The notes under the pieces are model-generated. The model worked only from the letters and a program-made list of their open reading frames with translations, did no database searches and was not told the DNA's origin. From contig NZ_BOSI01000001.1 of the NCBI RefSeq assembly GCF_018403265.1, forward strand, positions 930,001 through 994,000: 64,000 nt of DNA, in the 5' to 3' direction. Within the stretch, counting starts at the first letter, position 1, and every line of letters starts with the position of its first letter. The translations under genes were made by a program, and so were the position numbers. The DNA is from Paenibacillus sp. J31TS4. GTDB taxonomy: Bacteria; Bacillota; Bacilli; Paenibacillales; NBRC-103111. Of this stretch, positions 35,507 to 46,095 are shown in pieces.

Positions 35507-35530
35507 GTGTGTTCCATTCTCTCTTTTGTC

Positions 35531-35953
35531 CTAATCCCGTTCCAGTTCGCTTCGGATCGCTTTGAGCTTCTCGGAAGCTTCCGGATACCGGTGAAAATAT
35601 TCGACGAGCGTCTCCAGGCAAGTGATCGAATCCCAGCTCAGGTGATGCTCGATCCCCTCCACGTCCGTATATATATTCTCCTCCTGGACTCCGATGACGG
35701 TCAGAAACTCCTCGAGAAGAGCGTGCCGGTCCACGAGCCGCTTGCCCATCTTCTTGCCCTTCGGCGTCAGGATGAGACCTCTGTATTTTTCATAGACAAG
35801 GTAATTGTCCTTGTCCAGCTTCTGGATCATCTTCGTCACAGATGAAGGATGTACCGCCAACCCTTCGGCGATATCGGATACCCGCGCATAGCCTTTTTCA
35901 TCGATGAGCTTGTAAATCCGTTCCAAATAATCTTCCATACTAGGCGTAGCCAT
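35531..35953 (-). CDS. mntR: MntR, manganese-responsive repressor
   Basis: 140 residues of the DtxR family. Winged helix-turn-helix [25 protein letters not shown], and metal ligands of the MntR type: D9 in MEDYLERI, and GIEHHLSWD (Glu-His-His). Very close to Bacillus MntR in the first 110 residues. It represses Mn(II) importers when Mn is plentiful. Monocistronic with its own terminator. AGGAGGGG precedes the ATG. Confidence 0.95.
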   Translation of the reverse strand: MATPSMEDYLERIYKLIDEKGYARVSDIAEGLAVHPSSVTKMIQKLDKDNYLVYEKYRGLILTPKGKKMGKRLVDRHALLEEFLTVIGVQEENIYTDVEGIEHHLSWDSITCLETLVEYFHRYPEASEKLKAIRSELERD

Positions 35954-36185
35954 CCGAAAAACCCCTCCTAATCCAAACCAACCGACATGCCACCCGTTCT
36001 TGGATACTCTATGTATGATAAACCATTATCGTCAGCAAGTGCAAGCTCGCCGCCCCTCGGACAGGCTCCTCTCCTGCGTCGCCGGCCCACTCCCCACCGA
36101 CCATTATTCCCATGTGTGGCCCGCCCTAACTCGGCGAACACTACCTTTATTCCACATTCCCGTCCATAAGGAGGAGCGCTCCCGC

Positions 36186-37247
36186 ATGACTACTTCCACC
36201 ATGGCCCGGCCGCCCCGCCAGACCGCTCTCTTCGTGCCCGAGCTCGTCTATTTTGAACCGGGCGCCTTGGAATATCCGAAGGGACAACGCATTCTCGAAT
36301 GGGCCAAAGGCCAGGGCCTGCCGATTCATATGACGACCTCGCATAACCGAATCACGAACCTGCCCGGCGATTCGGATCTGGAGAAGTACCGGATCGCCAA
36401 GCGAACGCTTGTCGTCGGTGTTCGCAAGACGCTTAAATTCGATCAATCCAAGCCGTCGGCCGAATATGCGATTCCGATCGCGACCGGCTGCATGGCCCAC
36501 TGCCATTACTGTTATTTGCAGACGACGCTTGGCGCCAAGCCGTACCTGCGCGTCTACGTGAACATGGACGAGATTCTAAAGCAGGCGAAGACGTATATCG
36601 ACGAACGCGCCCCGGAGCTGACGCGCTTTGAGGCGGCGTGCACCTCGGACCCGCTGGGCCTTGAGCACATTAGCGGTTCTCTCGCCGAGCTCATAACGTT
36701 CATGGCGGACGAGGAATACGGCAGGCTGCGCTTTGTCAGCAAGTTTCACCATGTCGAGCCGCTTCTCGGCCTGAGGCACAACGGCCATACGCGCGTGCGA
36801 TTCAGCGTCAATGCCGCCTACGTGATCAAGCATTTCGAGCCGGGCACTTCCTCGTTCGCCGAACGGATCGAAGCGGCAGGCAAGATCGCGCGGGCGGGAT
36901 ACCCGCTTGGCTTCCTCATCGCTCCGATCGTCTGGCACGAAGGCTGGGAGGACGGCTACCGCGAGCTGCTCGTGAAACTGAAAGAAGCGCTTCCGGACGA
37001 AGCGCTTCCCGAGCTGACGTTTGAACTGATCCAGCACCGATTCACCAAGACGGCCAAAAACGTCATTCTCCAGCGCTATCCGAAGACGAAACTGGAGATG
37101 GACGAAGCTAAACGCAAATACAAATGGGGACGCTGGGGCCAGGGCAAATACGTCTATCCGGACGAGCAGGCCCAGGCGCTGCGCGAGTTTATAACCGAAC
37201 GCATCTTCGAGCAGTTTCCCCAGGCGACCATCGACTATTTTACCTAG
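36186..37247 (+). CDS. splB: Spore photoproduct lyase
   Basis: 353 residues, a radical SAM enzyme that repairs the thymine dimer 'spore photoproduct' at germination. The radical SAM cluster is C102-X3-C106-X2-C109 (CMAHCHYC). The conserved Cys proposed as hydrogen donor is C152 in FEAACTSD. ELIQHRFTKTAKNVI and KYKWGRWGQGKYVY match Bacillus SplB. ATG 36186 follows AAGGAGGAG; the longer frame is not conserved. No splA precedes it. Its last 4 bases overlap the end of ccdA. Confidence 0.95.
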   Translation: MTTSTMARPPRQTALFVPELVYFEPGALEYPKGQRILEWAKGQGLPIHMTTSHNRITNLPGDSDLEKYRIAKRTLVVGVRKTLKFDQSKPSAEYAIPIATGCMAHCHYCYLQTTLGAKPYLRVYVNMDEILKQAKTYIDERAPELTRFEAACTSDPLGLEHISGSLAELITFMADEEYGRLRFVSKFHHVEPLLGLRHNGHTRVRFSVNAAYVIKHFEPGTSSFAERIEAAGKIARAGYPLGFLIAPIVWHEGWEDGYRELLVKLKEALPDEALPELTFELIQHRFTKTAKNVILQRYPKTKLEMDEAKRKYKWGRWGQGKYVYPDEQAQALREFITERIFEQFPQATIDYFT

Positions 37248-37957
37248 AACTTCAGCCAGTCCGGCGTCTGCTGGTTGAACCAGATGGTGATAGCGGTCAT
37301 CCGGTCGGTGTACAGCAGTACCGCGAGCACAACCATGAGGGCACCGCCGACCTTCATGAAGGCGTTCGAATAGCGCAGAATCCATTTGGTGGAGCCCAGG
37401 AAGAACGCCAGCAGCAGGAACGGAAGGGCGAATCCGAGCGAGTAGGCCGTCGTCATCGAGAACCACGTTCCCGGCTGGGACGCCGACAGGGCGAAGATGG
37501 CGGACAGGATCGGCCCGATGCAGGGCGACCAGCCGGCCGCGAAGCCCATGCCGATGAACAGCGAGCCGAGATAGCCGGCGGGCCGCCATTTGACCTGCAG
37601 CTTCCGCTCTCTCATGAGCCATTGCGGCTGGAAGACCCCCAGCATAAACAAGCCCATCACAAAAATAAGCAGCGCCGCCAGCTGGCGGATCAGTCCCTGA
37701 TAGTCGCGGAACAGATCGGAGACGAGACCCGCGCTCAGCCCGAGCGCATAGAAAATGACGGAAAACCCGAGTACGAAAAAGAGAGAATGAAGGAGTGTCC
37801 GGAGCCGGATCTCCTTTTCTTCGTCTCCCCCGCTTTTGAGCTGGTTAACCGAAATTCCCGTCAGATAGGACAGGTAGGAAGGGTAGAGCGGGAGGCAGCA
37901 GGGCGAGATGAAGGAAGCGATGCCCGCGGCGAAGGCGATACCCAAGTTCAAATTCAT
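37244..37957 (-). CDS. ccdA: CcdA/DsbD-type thiol-disulfide transport membrane protein
   Basis: 237 residues with six or seven membrane helices. The paired reactive Cys are at the ends of helices: FISPCCLPLYPSYLSYLTG near residue 20 and GFAAGWSPCIGPILSAIF near 145. It passes reducing electrons from thioredoxin across the membrane, used in cytochrome c assembly and, in Bacillus, spore maturation. Only 13 bases after adcB, so it appears to be the fourth gene of the zinc uptake operon. Confidence 0.92.
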   Translation of the reverse strand: MNLNLGIAFAAGIASFISPCCLPLYPSYLSYLTGISVNQLKSGGDEEKEIRLRTLLHSLFFVLGFSVIFYALGLSAGLVSDLFRDYQGLIRQLAALLIFVMGLFMLGVFQPQWLMRERKLQVKWRPAGYLGSLFIGMGFAAGWSPCIGPILSAIFALSASQPGTWFSMTTAYSLGFALPFLLLAFFLGSTKWILRYSNAFMKVGGALMVVLAVLLYTDRMTAITIWFNQQTPDWLKF

Positions 37958-37970
37958 AGCGACCCCTCCG

Positions 37971-38774
37971 TTATACTTTGAAGCGGCGCTTCCCGAGAAG
38001 CGTCCCCGCCAATAGGACGATCAGCAGCAGAACGACAGTCGATCCCGGCGGCATATCCCACAGTCCCGCTGTAATCAGACCCGCGATGACAGCAATCTCC
38101 GAGAACAGAACCGCAAGAATAACCGAATGCTTGAAGCTGCGGGCCAGCGCCAGGCTGGCGGCTACCGGAATGGTCAGCAGAGAAGAGACAAGCAAAGCCC
38201 CTACAATCTTGATCGAAACGCAAATAACAAGCGACGTCAGAATCGTCATGGCGATATTGTAGTACTTGATGGGGAGCCCGCTGATGCCCGCCGCCTCTTC
38301 ATCGAAGACCATGAGGAACATTTCTTTGAAATGAAGGATGACGAATAAGAGCACGAGAACGGTCACGCCGAAAATAAGCCAGAGATCGGTCGTATCGAGC
38401 GTATAGATGCTACCGAACAGGTAGCTGGTGACGTTGACGCTGAAGCCCTGGCCCATCGAGAACAAAAAGGTCGCCAGGGCGATCCCGCCCGCCATTATGA
38501 TAGCGATCGAGAGCTCGGCGTAGGTCTTGTACGTCTTGCGGAGCTTCTCGATCGCGAAAGAGGCGGCGATAGCGAAGAGGAGACCGATCGCCAGCGGATA
38601 GACATCAATTAGAAACCCGAGCGCGACACCGGCGATCGTCACATGGGAGAGCGTATCCCCGATCATGGACAACCGGCGCAAAACAAGGAAAATTCCCATC
38701 AGAGGAGCCGTGATGCCGATGAGCACTCCACCGATGAGAGAACGTTGGAAGAAATATTCTAGAAATATATCCAC
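37971..38774 (-). CDS. adcB: Zinc ABC transporter permease (ZnuB/AdcB)
   Basis: 267 residues, ABC-3 family, about eight membrane segments. MIGDTLSHVTIAGVALGF near 37-54 and KIVGALLVSSLLTIPVAASLA near 195 are family hallmarks. Channel for Zn(II). Fifteen bases after the ATPase gene. Under the Zur-controlled promoter upstream of adcA. Confidence 0.93.
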   Translation of the reverse strand: MDIFLEYFFQRSLIGGVLIGITAPLMGIFLVLRRLSMIGDTLSHVTIAGVALGFLIDVYPLAIGLLFAIAASFAIEKLRKTYKTYAELSIAIIMAGGIALATFLFSMGQGFSVNVTSYLFGSIYTLDTTDLWLIFGVTVLVLLFVILHFKEMFLMVFDEEAAGISGLPIKYYNIAMTILTSLVICVSIKIVGALLVSSLLTIPVAASLALARSFKHSVILAVLFSEIAVIAGLITAGLWDMPPGSTVVLLLIVLLAGTLLGKRRFKV

Positions 38775-38789
38775 GAGGCAGTCCTCTCC

Positions 38790-39581
38790 CTACTGTATCT
38801 GTATCGCTTCCCTCAGATCGGACAGCGCATGGGTCAGTCCCGTCTCGCCGCAATCTTCCGGCACATGAGAATGCTTGACGTAAAAGCGGATCTTGCCCGC
38901 CTCCTGAACCGGTTCCGGTCCAAGATACGCCATCATCATATCGAGATCGTGCGATACCATCAGGAAGGTAATCGGGTGGTGGTGATGCATATGCCGAATG
39001 AGGTGAAAGAAGCTCTCCTGCGTCTCGGCATCTATGCCCACCGTCGGCTCGTCGAGGATGAGCAGCTCCGGGTTGTTCACGAGTGCACGAGCGAGAAACG
39101 CTCTCTGCTGCTGACCACCCGACAGCTGGCCGATTCTCCGGTCAGCCAGGTCGGCAATGTTGAGCACGTCAAGTGCGTCGAAGCACTTCTGCTGATCCGT
39201 CCGGCTCATCCGCTTGAACATGCTCTTGCGCCCATACAAGCCCGACAGGACAACCTCCTTCACGGTCGCCGGAAAGAGAGGGTTGAACGACTGCTTCTGC
39301 GGCACGTACCCGATCTTGTGCCAGTCGCGGAACTGGTCCATCGGCTCGCCGAACAAGCGGACCTTGCCGGCGGTTGGCTTGATCAGCCCCACGATGATCC
39401 GCATGAGTGTCGTCTTGCCGGCTCCGTTCGAGCCGACGATGCCGACGAAGTCGCGCTGACGGATGCAAAACGTCAGCCTGTCGATGACCGACTTGTTCTC
39501 ATAGGCAAAGCTGACGTCCGACAGCTCGACGACGGGACGGTGGCAGGTTGGTTGGCTGTTGGCTGGCTGCGTCTGCGCCAT
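38790..39581 (-). CDS. adcC: Zinc ABC transporter ATPase (ZnuC/AdcC)
   Basis: 263 residues. Walker A GSNGAGKTT near 54-62, signature LSGGQQQRAFLARAL, Walker B LLILDEP and VSHD switch. The order adcA-adcC-adcB and neighbouring Zur box point to zinc rather than manganese. A His-rich segment IRHMHHHHP near the Walker B is ordinary for the family. Confidence 0.92.
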   Translation of the reverse strand: MAQTQPANSQPTCHRPVVELSDVSFAYENKSVIDRLTFCIRQRDFVGIVGSNGAGKTTLMRIIVGLIKPTAGKVRLFGEPMDQFRDWHKIGYVPQKQSFNPLFPATVKEVVLSGLYGRKSMFKRMSRTDQQKCFDALDVLNIADLADRRIGQLSGGQQQRAFLARALVNNPELLILDEPTVGIDAETQESFFHLIRHMHHHHPITFLMVSHDLDMMMAYLGPEPVQEAGKIRFYVKHSHVPEDCGETGLTHALSDLREAIQIQ

Positions 39582-39633
39582 AGAGCATGCTCCTTCTTGT
39601 CGGCAATTCCGATTCGTTCGTTAAAGAATACCC

Positions 39634-40608
39634 TTATTGTAATGCTTTCAATAGATTTTGCAAATTCTTGTTCATGACCGACAGGTAGTCGTCTCCATTG
39701 TTGACTTCTTGCTTGGTCAGTCCTTCGAGAGGATTGAGAACCAGCGTCTCGATTCCGGCGTCCTTGGCCAGCGTCTTGGCGAGCTTGTCGGAGACCAGCT
39801 CCTCGAAGAAGATATACTTGACCTGGTTCGCTTTGACGAACTGGTTGATTTCCTTCATGTCCTTGGCCGTCGGCTCGGCGTCAGGAGCGATCCCCATAAT
39901 CGCCTTCTGCGTCAGACCGTAATCCCGGCACAGGTAACCGAAGGCGGCATGAGAGACGACGATCTCCTTCTTCTGCGTCTTGGCGAGAGCCTCCCTGTAC
40001 GTGCGGTCGAGGTCGTCCAGCTGCCCCGAGAAGATAGCGAAGTTCTTCTCGTAGTCCGCCTTGTGGGCCGGATCCGCTTCCGCCAGGCCGTCCCTGATGT
40101 TGGCAGCCAGCTGCTTCGCTCCGGCGGGACTGAGCCAAATATGGGGATCGTACGCCGATTCCTTCCCGTGATCGTGCCCCGCATGATCCCCGTCCTCGTG
40201 CTCCTCGTGATTCTCCATCAGTGTCACGCCTTTGCTTGCTTCCACAAGCCGGGATTTGGCATTGCTCTTACGGCTCTTGGCGTAGTCGTCGACCCACGTT
40301 TCAAAACCTGAGCCTTGATAGACGAGGAGATCGGCTTCGTTCATCTGCCGGATATCCTTGCTCTTGGGCGACCAGTCATGAGGCTCGACGCCAGCTGGGA
40401 CCAGGTTGATGACATGGACATGCTCCCCCCCGATTTTGGTAGCAAAGTCGTACAGCGGATAAAAGCTGGTCATGACATTGACCTTCCCTTCGACCAGCTC
40501 CCCCTTCGAGCTGCCGCAGCCCGACAGCGCGGCGACCAGGGCAGCCGCCAGCAAGAGCGTCAGCAGCTTCCCCCTTCTTCGCTTTCCATAATTCCTATTA
40601 CGTTCCAT
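39634..40608 (-). CDS. adcA: Zinc-binding lipoprotein (ZnuA/AdcA)
   Basis: 324 residues. A basic start and signal peptide end in lipobox LSGC (Cys at 31). Cluster A-I metal-binding fold: His ligands in GVEPHDWSPK, DPHIWLSPAG and SHAAFGYL, and a His/Asp-rich loop (HEEHEDGDHAGHDHG, about 133-148) characteristic of zinc rather than manganese members. It delivers Zn(II) to AdcBC. AAAAGGAG precedes the ATG. Confidence 0.94.
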   Translation of the reverse strand: MERNRNYGKRRRGKLLTLLLAAALVAALSGCGSSKGELVEGKVNVMTSFYPLYDFATKIGGEHVHVINLVPAGVEPHDWSPKSKDIRQMNEADLLVYQGSGFETWVDDYAKSRKSNAKSRLVEASKGVTLMENHEEHEDGDHAGHDHGKESAYDPHIWLSPAGAKQLAANIRDGLAEADPAHKADYEKNFAIFSGQLDDLDRTYREALAKTQKKEIVVSHAAFGYLCRDYGLTQKAIMGIAPDAEPTAKDMKEINQFVKANQVKYIFFEELVSDKLAKTLAKDAGIETLVLNPLEGLTKQEVNNGDDYLSVMNKNLQNLLKALQ

Positions 40609-40684
40609 TTGGTTCTGCTCCTTTTCCCCTTGTACCTATGTCTCGGATAATTGGTTACGAGGGCCAGTTCTTCCGGTTTCCTGT

Positions 40685-40697
40685 AAATCGTAATCCT
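40685..40697. promoter_or_regulatory. Zur half-site downstream of the adcA start
   Basis: AAATCGTAAT matches one arm of the Zur consensus (TCGTAATNATTACGA), about 80 bases before adcA. The other arm is degenerate. Confidence 0.4.
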
Positions 40698-40714
40698 GTC
40701 TATTTACAAATTAG

Positions 40715-40744
40715 ATTATAGGGCGCGATCCTTTCCTTTGTCAA
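40715..40744 (-). promoter_or_regulatory. Promoter of the adcA operon
   Basis: Minus strand perfect TTGACA (40744-40739), 18-base spacer, perfect TATAAT (40720-40715). Confidence 0.85.
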
Positions 40745-40752
40745 TTGTTTAT

Positions 40753-40767
40753 TCGAAATAATTACGA
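40753..40767. promoter_or_regulatory. Zur box of the adcA operon
   Basis: TCGAAATAATTACGA differs from the Bacillus Zur consensus TCGTAATNATTACGA at one base. It lies 8 bases upstream of the -35. Confidence 0.8.
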
Positions 40768-40882
40768 TTTACTTTCGGATAAAAAGCCCCTATTTCTTCC
40801 CCTATCTGTGCAGATGTCCAATCGCCGGCGACCACAGCCTCATAGTATGGTATCAGATCTGGCAAGAAAGGAGGGACTGCTC

Positions 40883-41011
40883 ATGGGTTTCGGTGGTTAT
40901 GGTGGTTACGGTGGTTTCGGCGGTTGCGGTGGTTTCGGTTTCACCTCCACGGGAGCTATTCTTGTCCTGTTCATCCTGCTGGTTATCATCACCCGCTCAT
41001 TCTTTATCTAA
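40883..41011 (+). CDS. YjcZ-family sporulation micro-protein 1
   Basis: 42 residues: a glycine/aromatic start (GFGGYGGYGGFGGCGGFGF) then a hydrophobic helix ILVLFILLVIITRSFFI. The Gly-rich start plus this helix is the YjcZ family, small proteins seen in spore-formers. ATG 40883 follows AAAGGAGGG; the longer frame has no binding site. Two further members lie within 600 bases. Confidence 0.85.
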   Translation: MGFGGYGGYGGFGGCGGFGFTSTGAILVLFILLVIITRSFFI

Positions 41012-41189
41012 CGAAAGCAGTATCCTAACTTAACTGTCAGCAAGCTTACCCGGTCCGTTGACCGGCTCCGGCGTTGTCCGTTTGCCGGCACGGCTTTCCA
41101 CTGACAAAGCCTGCTGCTGTCCGCGTTCCCAATATGCGGCGGAGGCAGCCTTTTTCGCCGGGCATTCTTTCAATAAAGGCGGTGATCAC

Positions 41190-41285
41190 ATGAGCGCAGG
41201 GTTCGGCGGCCTCGGAACTTCTACGGGCGTTATTCTGGTCCTCTTCATCCTCCTGGTTATCATTTCCTGTACCTTCTGCATCTAA
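41190..41285 (+). CDS. YjcZ-family sporulation micro-protein 2
   Basis: 31 residues, MSAGFGGLGTSTG then the helix VILVLFILLVIISCTFCI. AAAGGCGGTGA precedes the ATG. A perfect long hairpin follows. Shares the TSTG(A/V)ILVLFILLVII core with its neighbours. Confidence 0.82.
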   Translation: MSAGFGGLGTSTGVILVLFILLVIISCTFCI

Positions 41286-41308
41286 GGAGAACCTGGCTGA
41301 GACCATGA

Positions 41309-41348
41309 CCTCCCGGACGCCAAGCGGCGCTTGCGTCCGGGAGGTTTC
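41309..41348 (+). terminator. Terminator after YjcZ-like gene 2
   Basis: Perfect stem CCTCCCGGACGC/GCGTCCGGGAGG with further inner AAGC/GCTT pairing, followed by TTTCG. Strong stem, short T-run. Confidence 0.75.
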
Positions 41349-41443
41349 GATTGGCCCGGCTGCTTGCTGCGAAACAAGGCCTATTGGATGCACGTCACCG
41401 CGAATGGGACAAGCCTGGCTGCCGGAGTATCCGGCCAGCCGAC

Positions 41444-41470
41444 AAAAAAACGGGACGGCGAACCGTCCCG
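41444..41470 (-). terminator. Terminator after YjcZ-like gene 3
   Basis: Stem CGGGACGG/CCGTCCCG with a 4-base loop, then seven T on the minus strand, 20 bases after the stop of the 32-residue gene. Confidence 0.85.
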
Positions 41471-41490
41471 GGATCGTCCCGTCGTATTGG

Positions 41491-41589
41491 TTAGATCCAG
41501 AAGGTTCTCAGGACGATGACCAGCAGGATGAACAGAACCAGGATCACCCCGGTCGAAGTGGCTAAGCCGAATCCTCCGCATGCGCTCAT
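41491..41589 (-). CDS. YjcZ-family sporulation micro-protein 3
   Basis: A 32-residue gene on the minus strand: MSACGGFGLATSTGVILV, then a hydrophobic helix ending LRTFWI. AAAGGAGG precedes the ATG at 7-8 bases and a good terminator follows. It faces gene 2 tail to tail and repeats the same core, so the trio arose by duplication with inversion of one copy. Confidence 0.82.
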   Translation of the reverse strand: MSACGGFGLATSTGVILVLFILLVIVLRTFWI

Positions 41590-41745
41590 TTGAAGTCCTC
41601 CTTTCCAATAACCTGTTACTAGAATACGCAGGGCTCACCCCACTTGATTGGTCTATTGCCCCGATTCCCTTCTTCGCCATCCGCCCAATCCTTTCAGCTC
41701 CGGCGTTCATAGGTTAGAGAACAGACAGCAAGCCATTCGAAAGGG

Positions 41746-42471
41746 ATGATTTCCATCAAATACATCGATATGCTGGCCAAGTTCGGGACGGGCAGCGCCC
41801 ATCCCGGCGGCTTCCCTGCGACCATCCGGCAGCTCGAAGCCTATCCGCTCCCTCTCGGTTCCCGTATTCTCGAGGTCGGATGCGGCACGGGAAGGACCGC
41901 CTGTCACCTGGCCGCCCGCGGCCATTCCGTCACGGCCGTCGACCTCCACGCCGGCATGCTGGACAAAGCGAGGAAACGGTCGGAGGCGATGGGAACCTCC
42001 GTCTTGTTCTTGCAGGCGGACGCCTGCCGGCTGCCGTTCGAGGACCGAAGTTTTGACGTCCTACTGGTGGAATCGGTCACCAACTTTGCCGATATCCAGC
42101 AGGCGCTTGCGGAATACTGCCGCGTGCTCAAGCCGGGCGGAATGCTGTATGAACGGGAGCTGGTCGCGGCGAAGCCGACTCCGGACGAGAATCTGAAAGA
42201 GCTCACCAACTTTTTCGGCATGGCCCGGTTGTACCAGCGCGAAGAATGGCTGGACGCCATGACGACCGCCGGCTTCCCGCATGCGGAGATTCTCGAGTTC
42301 GACCGGCATTCGGATTGGATCGAAGGGGAAGCCCCGCCAGACGAACACGAGCTTGTGGACAGCGGCATCTTCCTCGATCCCGAGGTGATGGGCACCGCCA
42401 TTCGCAATCTCGAGCTGATGGCTGCTAATAAGGACTACCTCGGGTTCGCGCTGATCCGGGCGTTCAAGTAG
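41746..42471 (+). CDS. Class I SAM-dependent methyltransferase
   Basis: 241 residues. SAM-binding motif ILEVGCGTGRTACHLA (about 45-60), acidic loop VTAVDLHAGMLDKAR, motif LPFEDRSFDVLLVESV and the post-strand LKPGGMLYERE are typical of Methyltransf_11/UbiE-like proteins. Begins KYIDMLAKFGTGSAHPGGFPAT, found in small Bacillus methyltransferases of unknown substrate. GAAAGGG is very close to the ATG, so the start may be a little downstream. Confidence 0.82.
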   Translation: MISIKYIDMLAKFGTGSAHPGGFPATIRQLEAYPLPLGSRILEVGCGTGRTACHLAARGHSVTAVDLHAGMLDKARKRSEAMGTSVLFLQADACRLPFEDRSFDVLLVESVTNFADIQQALAEYCRVLKPGGMLYERELVAAKPTPDENLKELTNFFGMARLYQREEWLDAMTTAGFPHAEILEFDRHSDWIEGEAPPDEHELVDSGIFLDPEVMGTAIRNLELMAANKDYLGFALIRAFK

Positions 42472-42524
42472 CCTTGCTGCAGCCCTCACTGGCACGGCGA
42501 CCATTTTCGCGCGGCGACAACGCC

Positions 42525-42567
42525 AAAAAAGCTGCCCGATCCGGTTTTCCGGAAGGGCAGCTTTTTT
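42525..42567. terminator. Bidirectional terminator after the methyltransferase
   Basis: AAAAAAGCTGCCC/GGGCAGCTTTTTT around an inner CCGG-type hairpin. It can end both the methyltransferase and metG transcripts. Confidence 0.85.
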
Positions 42568-42681
42568 ATCGTTTTGGATTACGAACGGGTGGGCTTGGAA
42601 AACTCCGGCAATTCCGTTGGCTCAGAACAACCTAGGCCCGCTCCCAGGTAAAGAGCTCGCCGGCGAACGTTCCGGCGTGAC

Positions 42682-44709
<2,028 letters not shown>

Positions 44710-44771
44710 CTATGGGCACGGCGGACGGCTGAAGCACGTCTCACGCCGGACCGGGATTAAATCTAACCAAA

Positions 44772-45045
44772 TACAAAAAGCCCCCGTCCATCTTGGGACG
44801 AGAGCATGGCTCACGCGGTACCACCCAGGTTCCCCCGGCACTTTGCGGGCACGGGGCTCAGCAGTCTGATCGACTATCCGTTAACGCCGGACGAACGTCA
44901 TCCCCTTGCCGCATCGGCTCGAGGACAAGCTCTCCAGGACCATCTTCCGCGCCTTCTCCATACCGGTTCTCAGCTTCCCCCGGCTCTCTGCGATGGGTTG
45001 TCCGCGTACTCATCCCTTCATAGAACATGTTGGTATACGATCAAC
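44772..45045 (-). promoter_or_regulatory. T-box riboswitch of metG
   Basis: Minus-strand leader with the antiterminator core CTGGGTGGTACCGCG (about 44816-44830), then a terminator hairpin (CGTCC/GGACG, then T5 at about 44776) starting 70 bases before metG. Upstream, AGAGAG and AGCTGAGAACCGG match the stem I region and GGAAGATGG holds a possible AUG specifier. The class is the T-box family, binding uncharged tRNA. tRNA identity (Met) is inferred from the downstream gene and the candidate specifier. The left limit is approximate. Confidence 0.88.
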
Positions 45046-45130
45046 ATATACCGGAACCGAACGTCTGTCAAGTCTGCGCCTGCATCCGCCCGATCCGTCT
45101 GTGAACCAGCATGCCCCGGATTCAGCTCCG

Positions 45131-45529
45131 CTAAACGTGACCGCCTCCCGGGAAGGAGCCCGGGTCTCCGGTTTCCTCCCGCTCCGGTTCGCTTTCCCTG
45201 CCCTCCGCACCGTTTAGATCATGCCCGTGACCGCATCCGCACGCGGGATCACCGGTGACGCGCTTGTCCCGGCGCGGCGGAACATAGTCGATGCCTCCCG
45301 GATGAAACGGATGGCATTTGACAATCCGCCGGACCGCCAAATACAAGCCTTTGAGCACGCCGTGCACTTCAATGCTCTCCAGCGCATATTGCGAGCAGGT
45401 CGGGTAGAAGCGGCACGTAGGAGGCTTCAGCGGAGAGAGGAACCGGCGGTAGAAGCGGATCGGGGCTTGGGCCGCGCGCTTCCTCAGACTGGAGCGACCG
45501 GCCGCTGACCCGGCGCGCCGGCTATCCAT
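45131..45529 (-). CDS. yidD: YidD, membrane protein insertion efficiency factor
   Basis: 132 residues. The YidD core [46 protein letters not shown] then [14 protein letters not shown] is unmistakable, with conserved Cys in CRFYPTCS and KCHP. A basic N-terminus and an unusual Gly/His/acidic tail (about 85-132) extend it beyond the usual 70-85 residues. It helps YidC insert proteins. ATG 45529 overlaps the last codons of zur, with AAGGA 11 bases before it. Confidence 0.88.
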   Translation of the reverse strand: MDSRRAGSAAGRSSLRKRAAQAPIRFYRRFLSPLKPPTCRFYPTCSQYALESIEVHGVLKGLYLAVRRIVKCHPFHPGGIDYVPPRRDKRVTGDPACGCGHGHDLNGAEGRESEPEREETGDPGSFPGGGHV

Positions 45530-45941
45530 CCTGCTTGCAGTCCTTGCAATAGCCAAAGATCTCGAATTTATGCTTAACCGCCTGGAACCCCTCCGGCATG
45601 CCCGGAATCTCCTGCATCGGGCAGTAGACCACCGGATAGGTGCGCTCGCAGTTGAGGCAGATGACATGATGGTGATGGTGATTCTCCTGGCAGTGCAGCC
45701 GGAATTTGATCCCGTCTTCGAACACGAACTGCTCAAGCACGCCCATCTCGTGCATCAGACGCAGATTCCGGTAGACCGTATCGAAGCTCAGTCCCGGATA
45801 GGTCTTGTTCATGGAATCGTAAACATCCTTGGGAGTCAAATAGCCTGCAGCGCCTGCGAACAGCTCGGCCAGCGTGCGGCGCTGGTCGGTAATCCGCATT
45901 CCCTGCTTCCCCATCATCCGGACAATCTCATCGGCTGTCAT
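45522..45941 (-). CDS. zur: Fur-family regulator, probably Zur
   Basis: 139 residues. N-terminal winged helix ([27 protein letters not shown]), His cluster [11 protein letters not shown], and structural zinc Cys pairs CLNC and CKDC. Compared with Fur and PerR, the segments [28 protein letters not shown] and [10 protein letters not shown] match Bacillus Zur most closely. With Zn it would repress the adcA operon, which carries a Zur box. Upstream TTGACG-17-CATTAT may be its promoter. Could alternatively be Fur; less likely. Confidence 0.82.
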   Translation of the reverse strand: MTADEIVRMMGKQGMRITDQRRTLAELFAGAAGYLTPKDVYDSMNKTYPGLSFDTVYRNLRLMHEMGVLEQFVFEDGIKFRLHCQENHHHHHVICLNCERTYPVVYCPMQEIPGMPEGFQAVKHKFEIFGYCKDCKQDG

Positions 45942-46095
45942 CGGCTTCCCCCCATTTCCTACTCTGTTCCTATCATAATGCTACAAACGAATCAGCCCGT
46001 CAAATGGGGTGCAGCCGGCGTCCTGCCTTCATCTGACATGCCGAACGTCCGACCCTCTGCTGCCATGGCGCCGTACCGCTTTTCTACCGCACGGC

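Noticed and set aside
45131-45736. A 201-residue yidD from the longer frame
   Set aside because: The first 69 residues would be an out-of-frame translation of zur. The ATG at 45529 is the sensible start.
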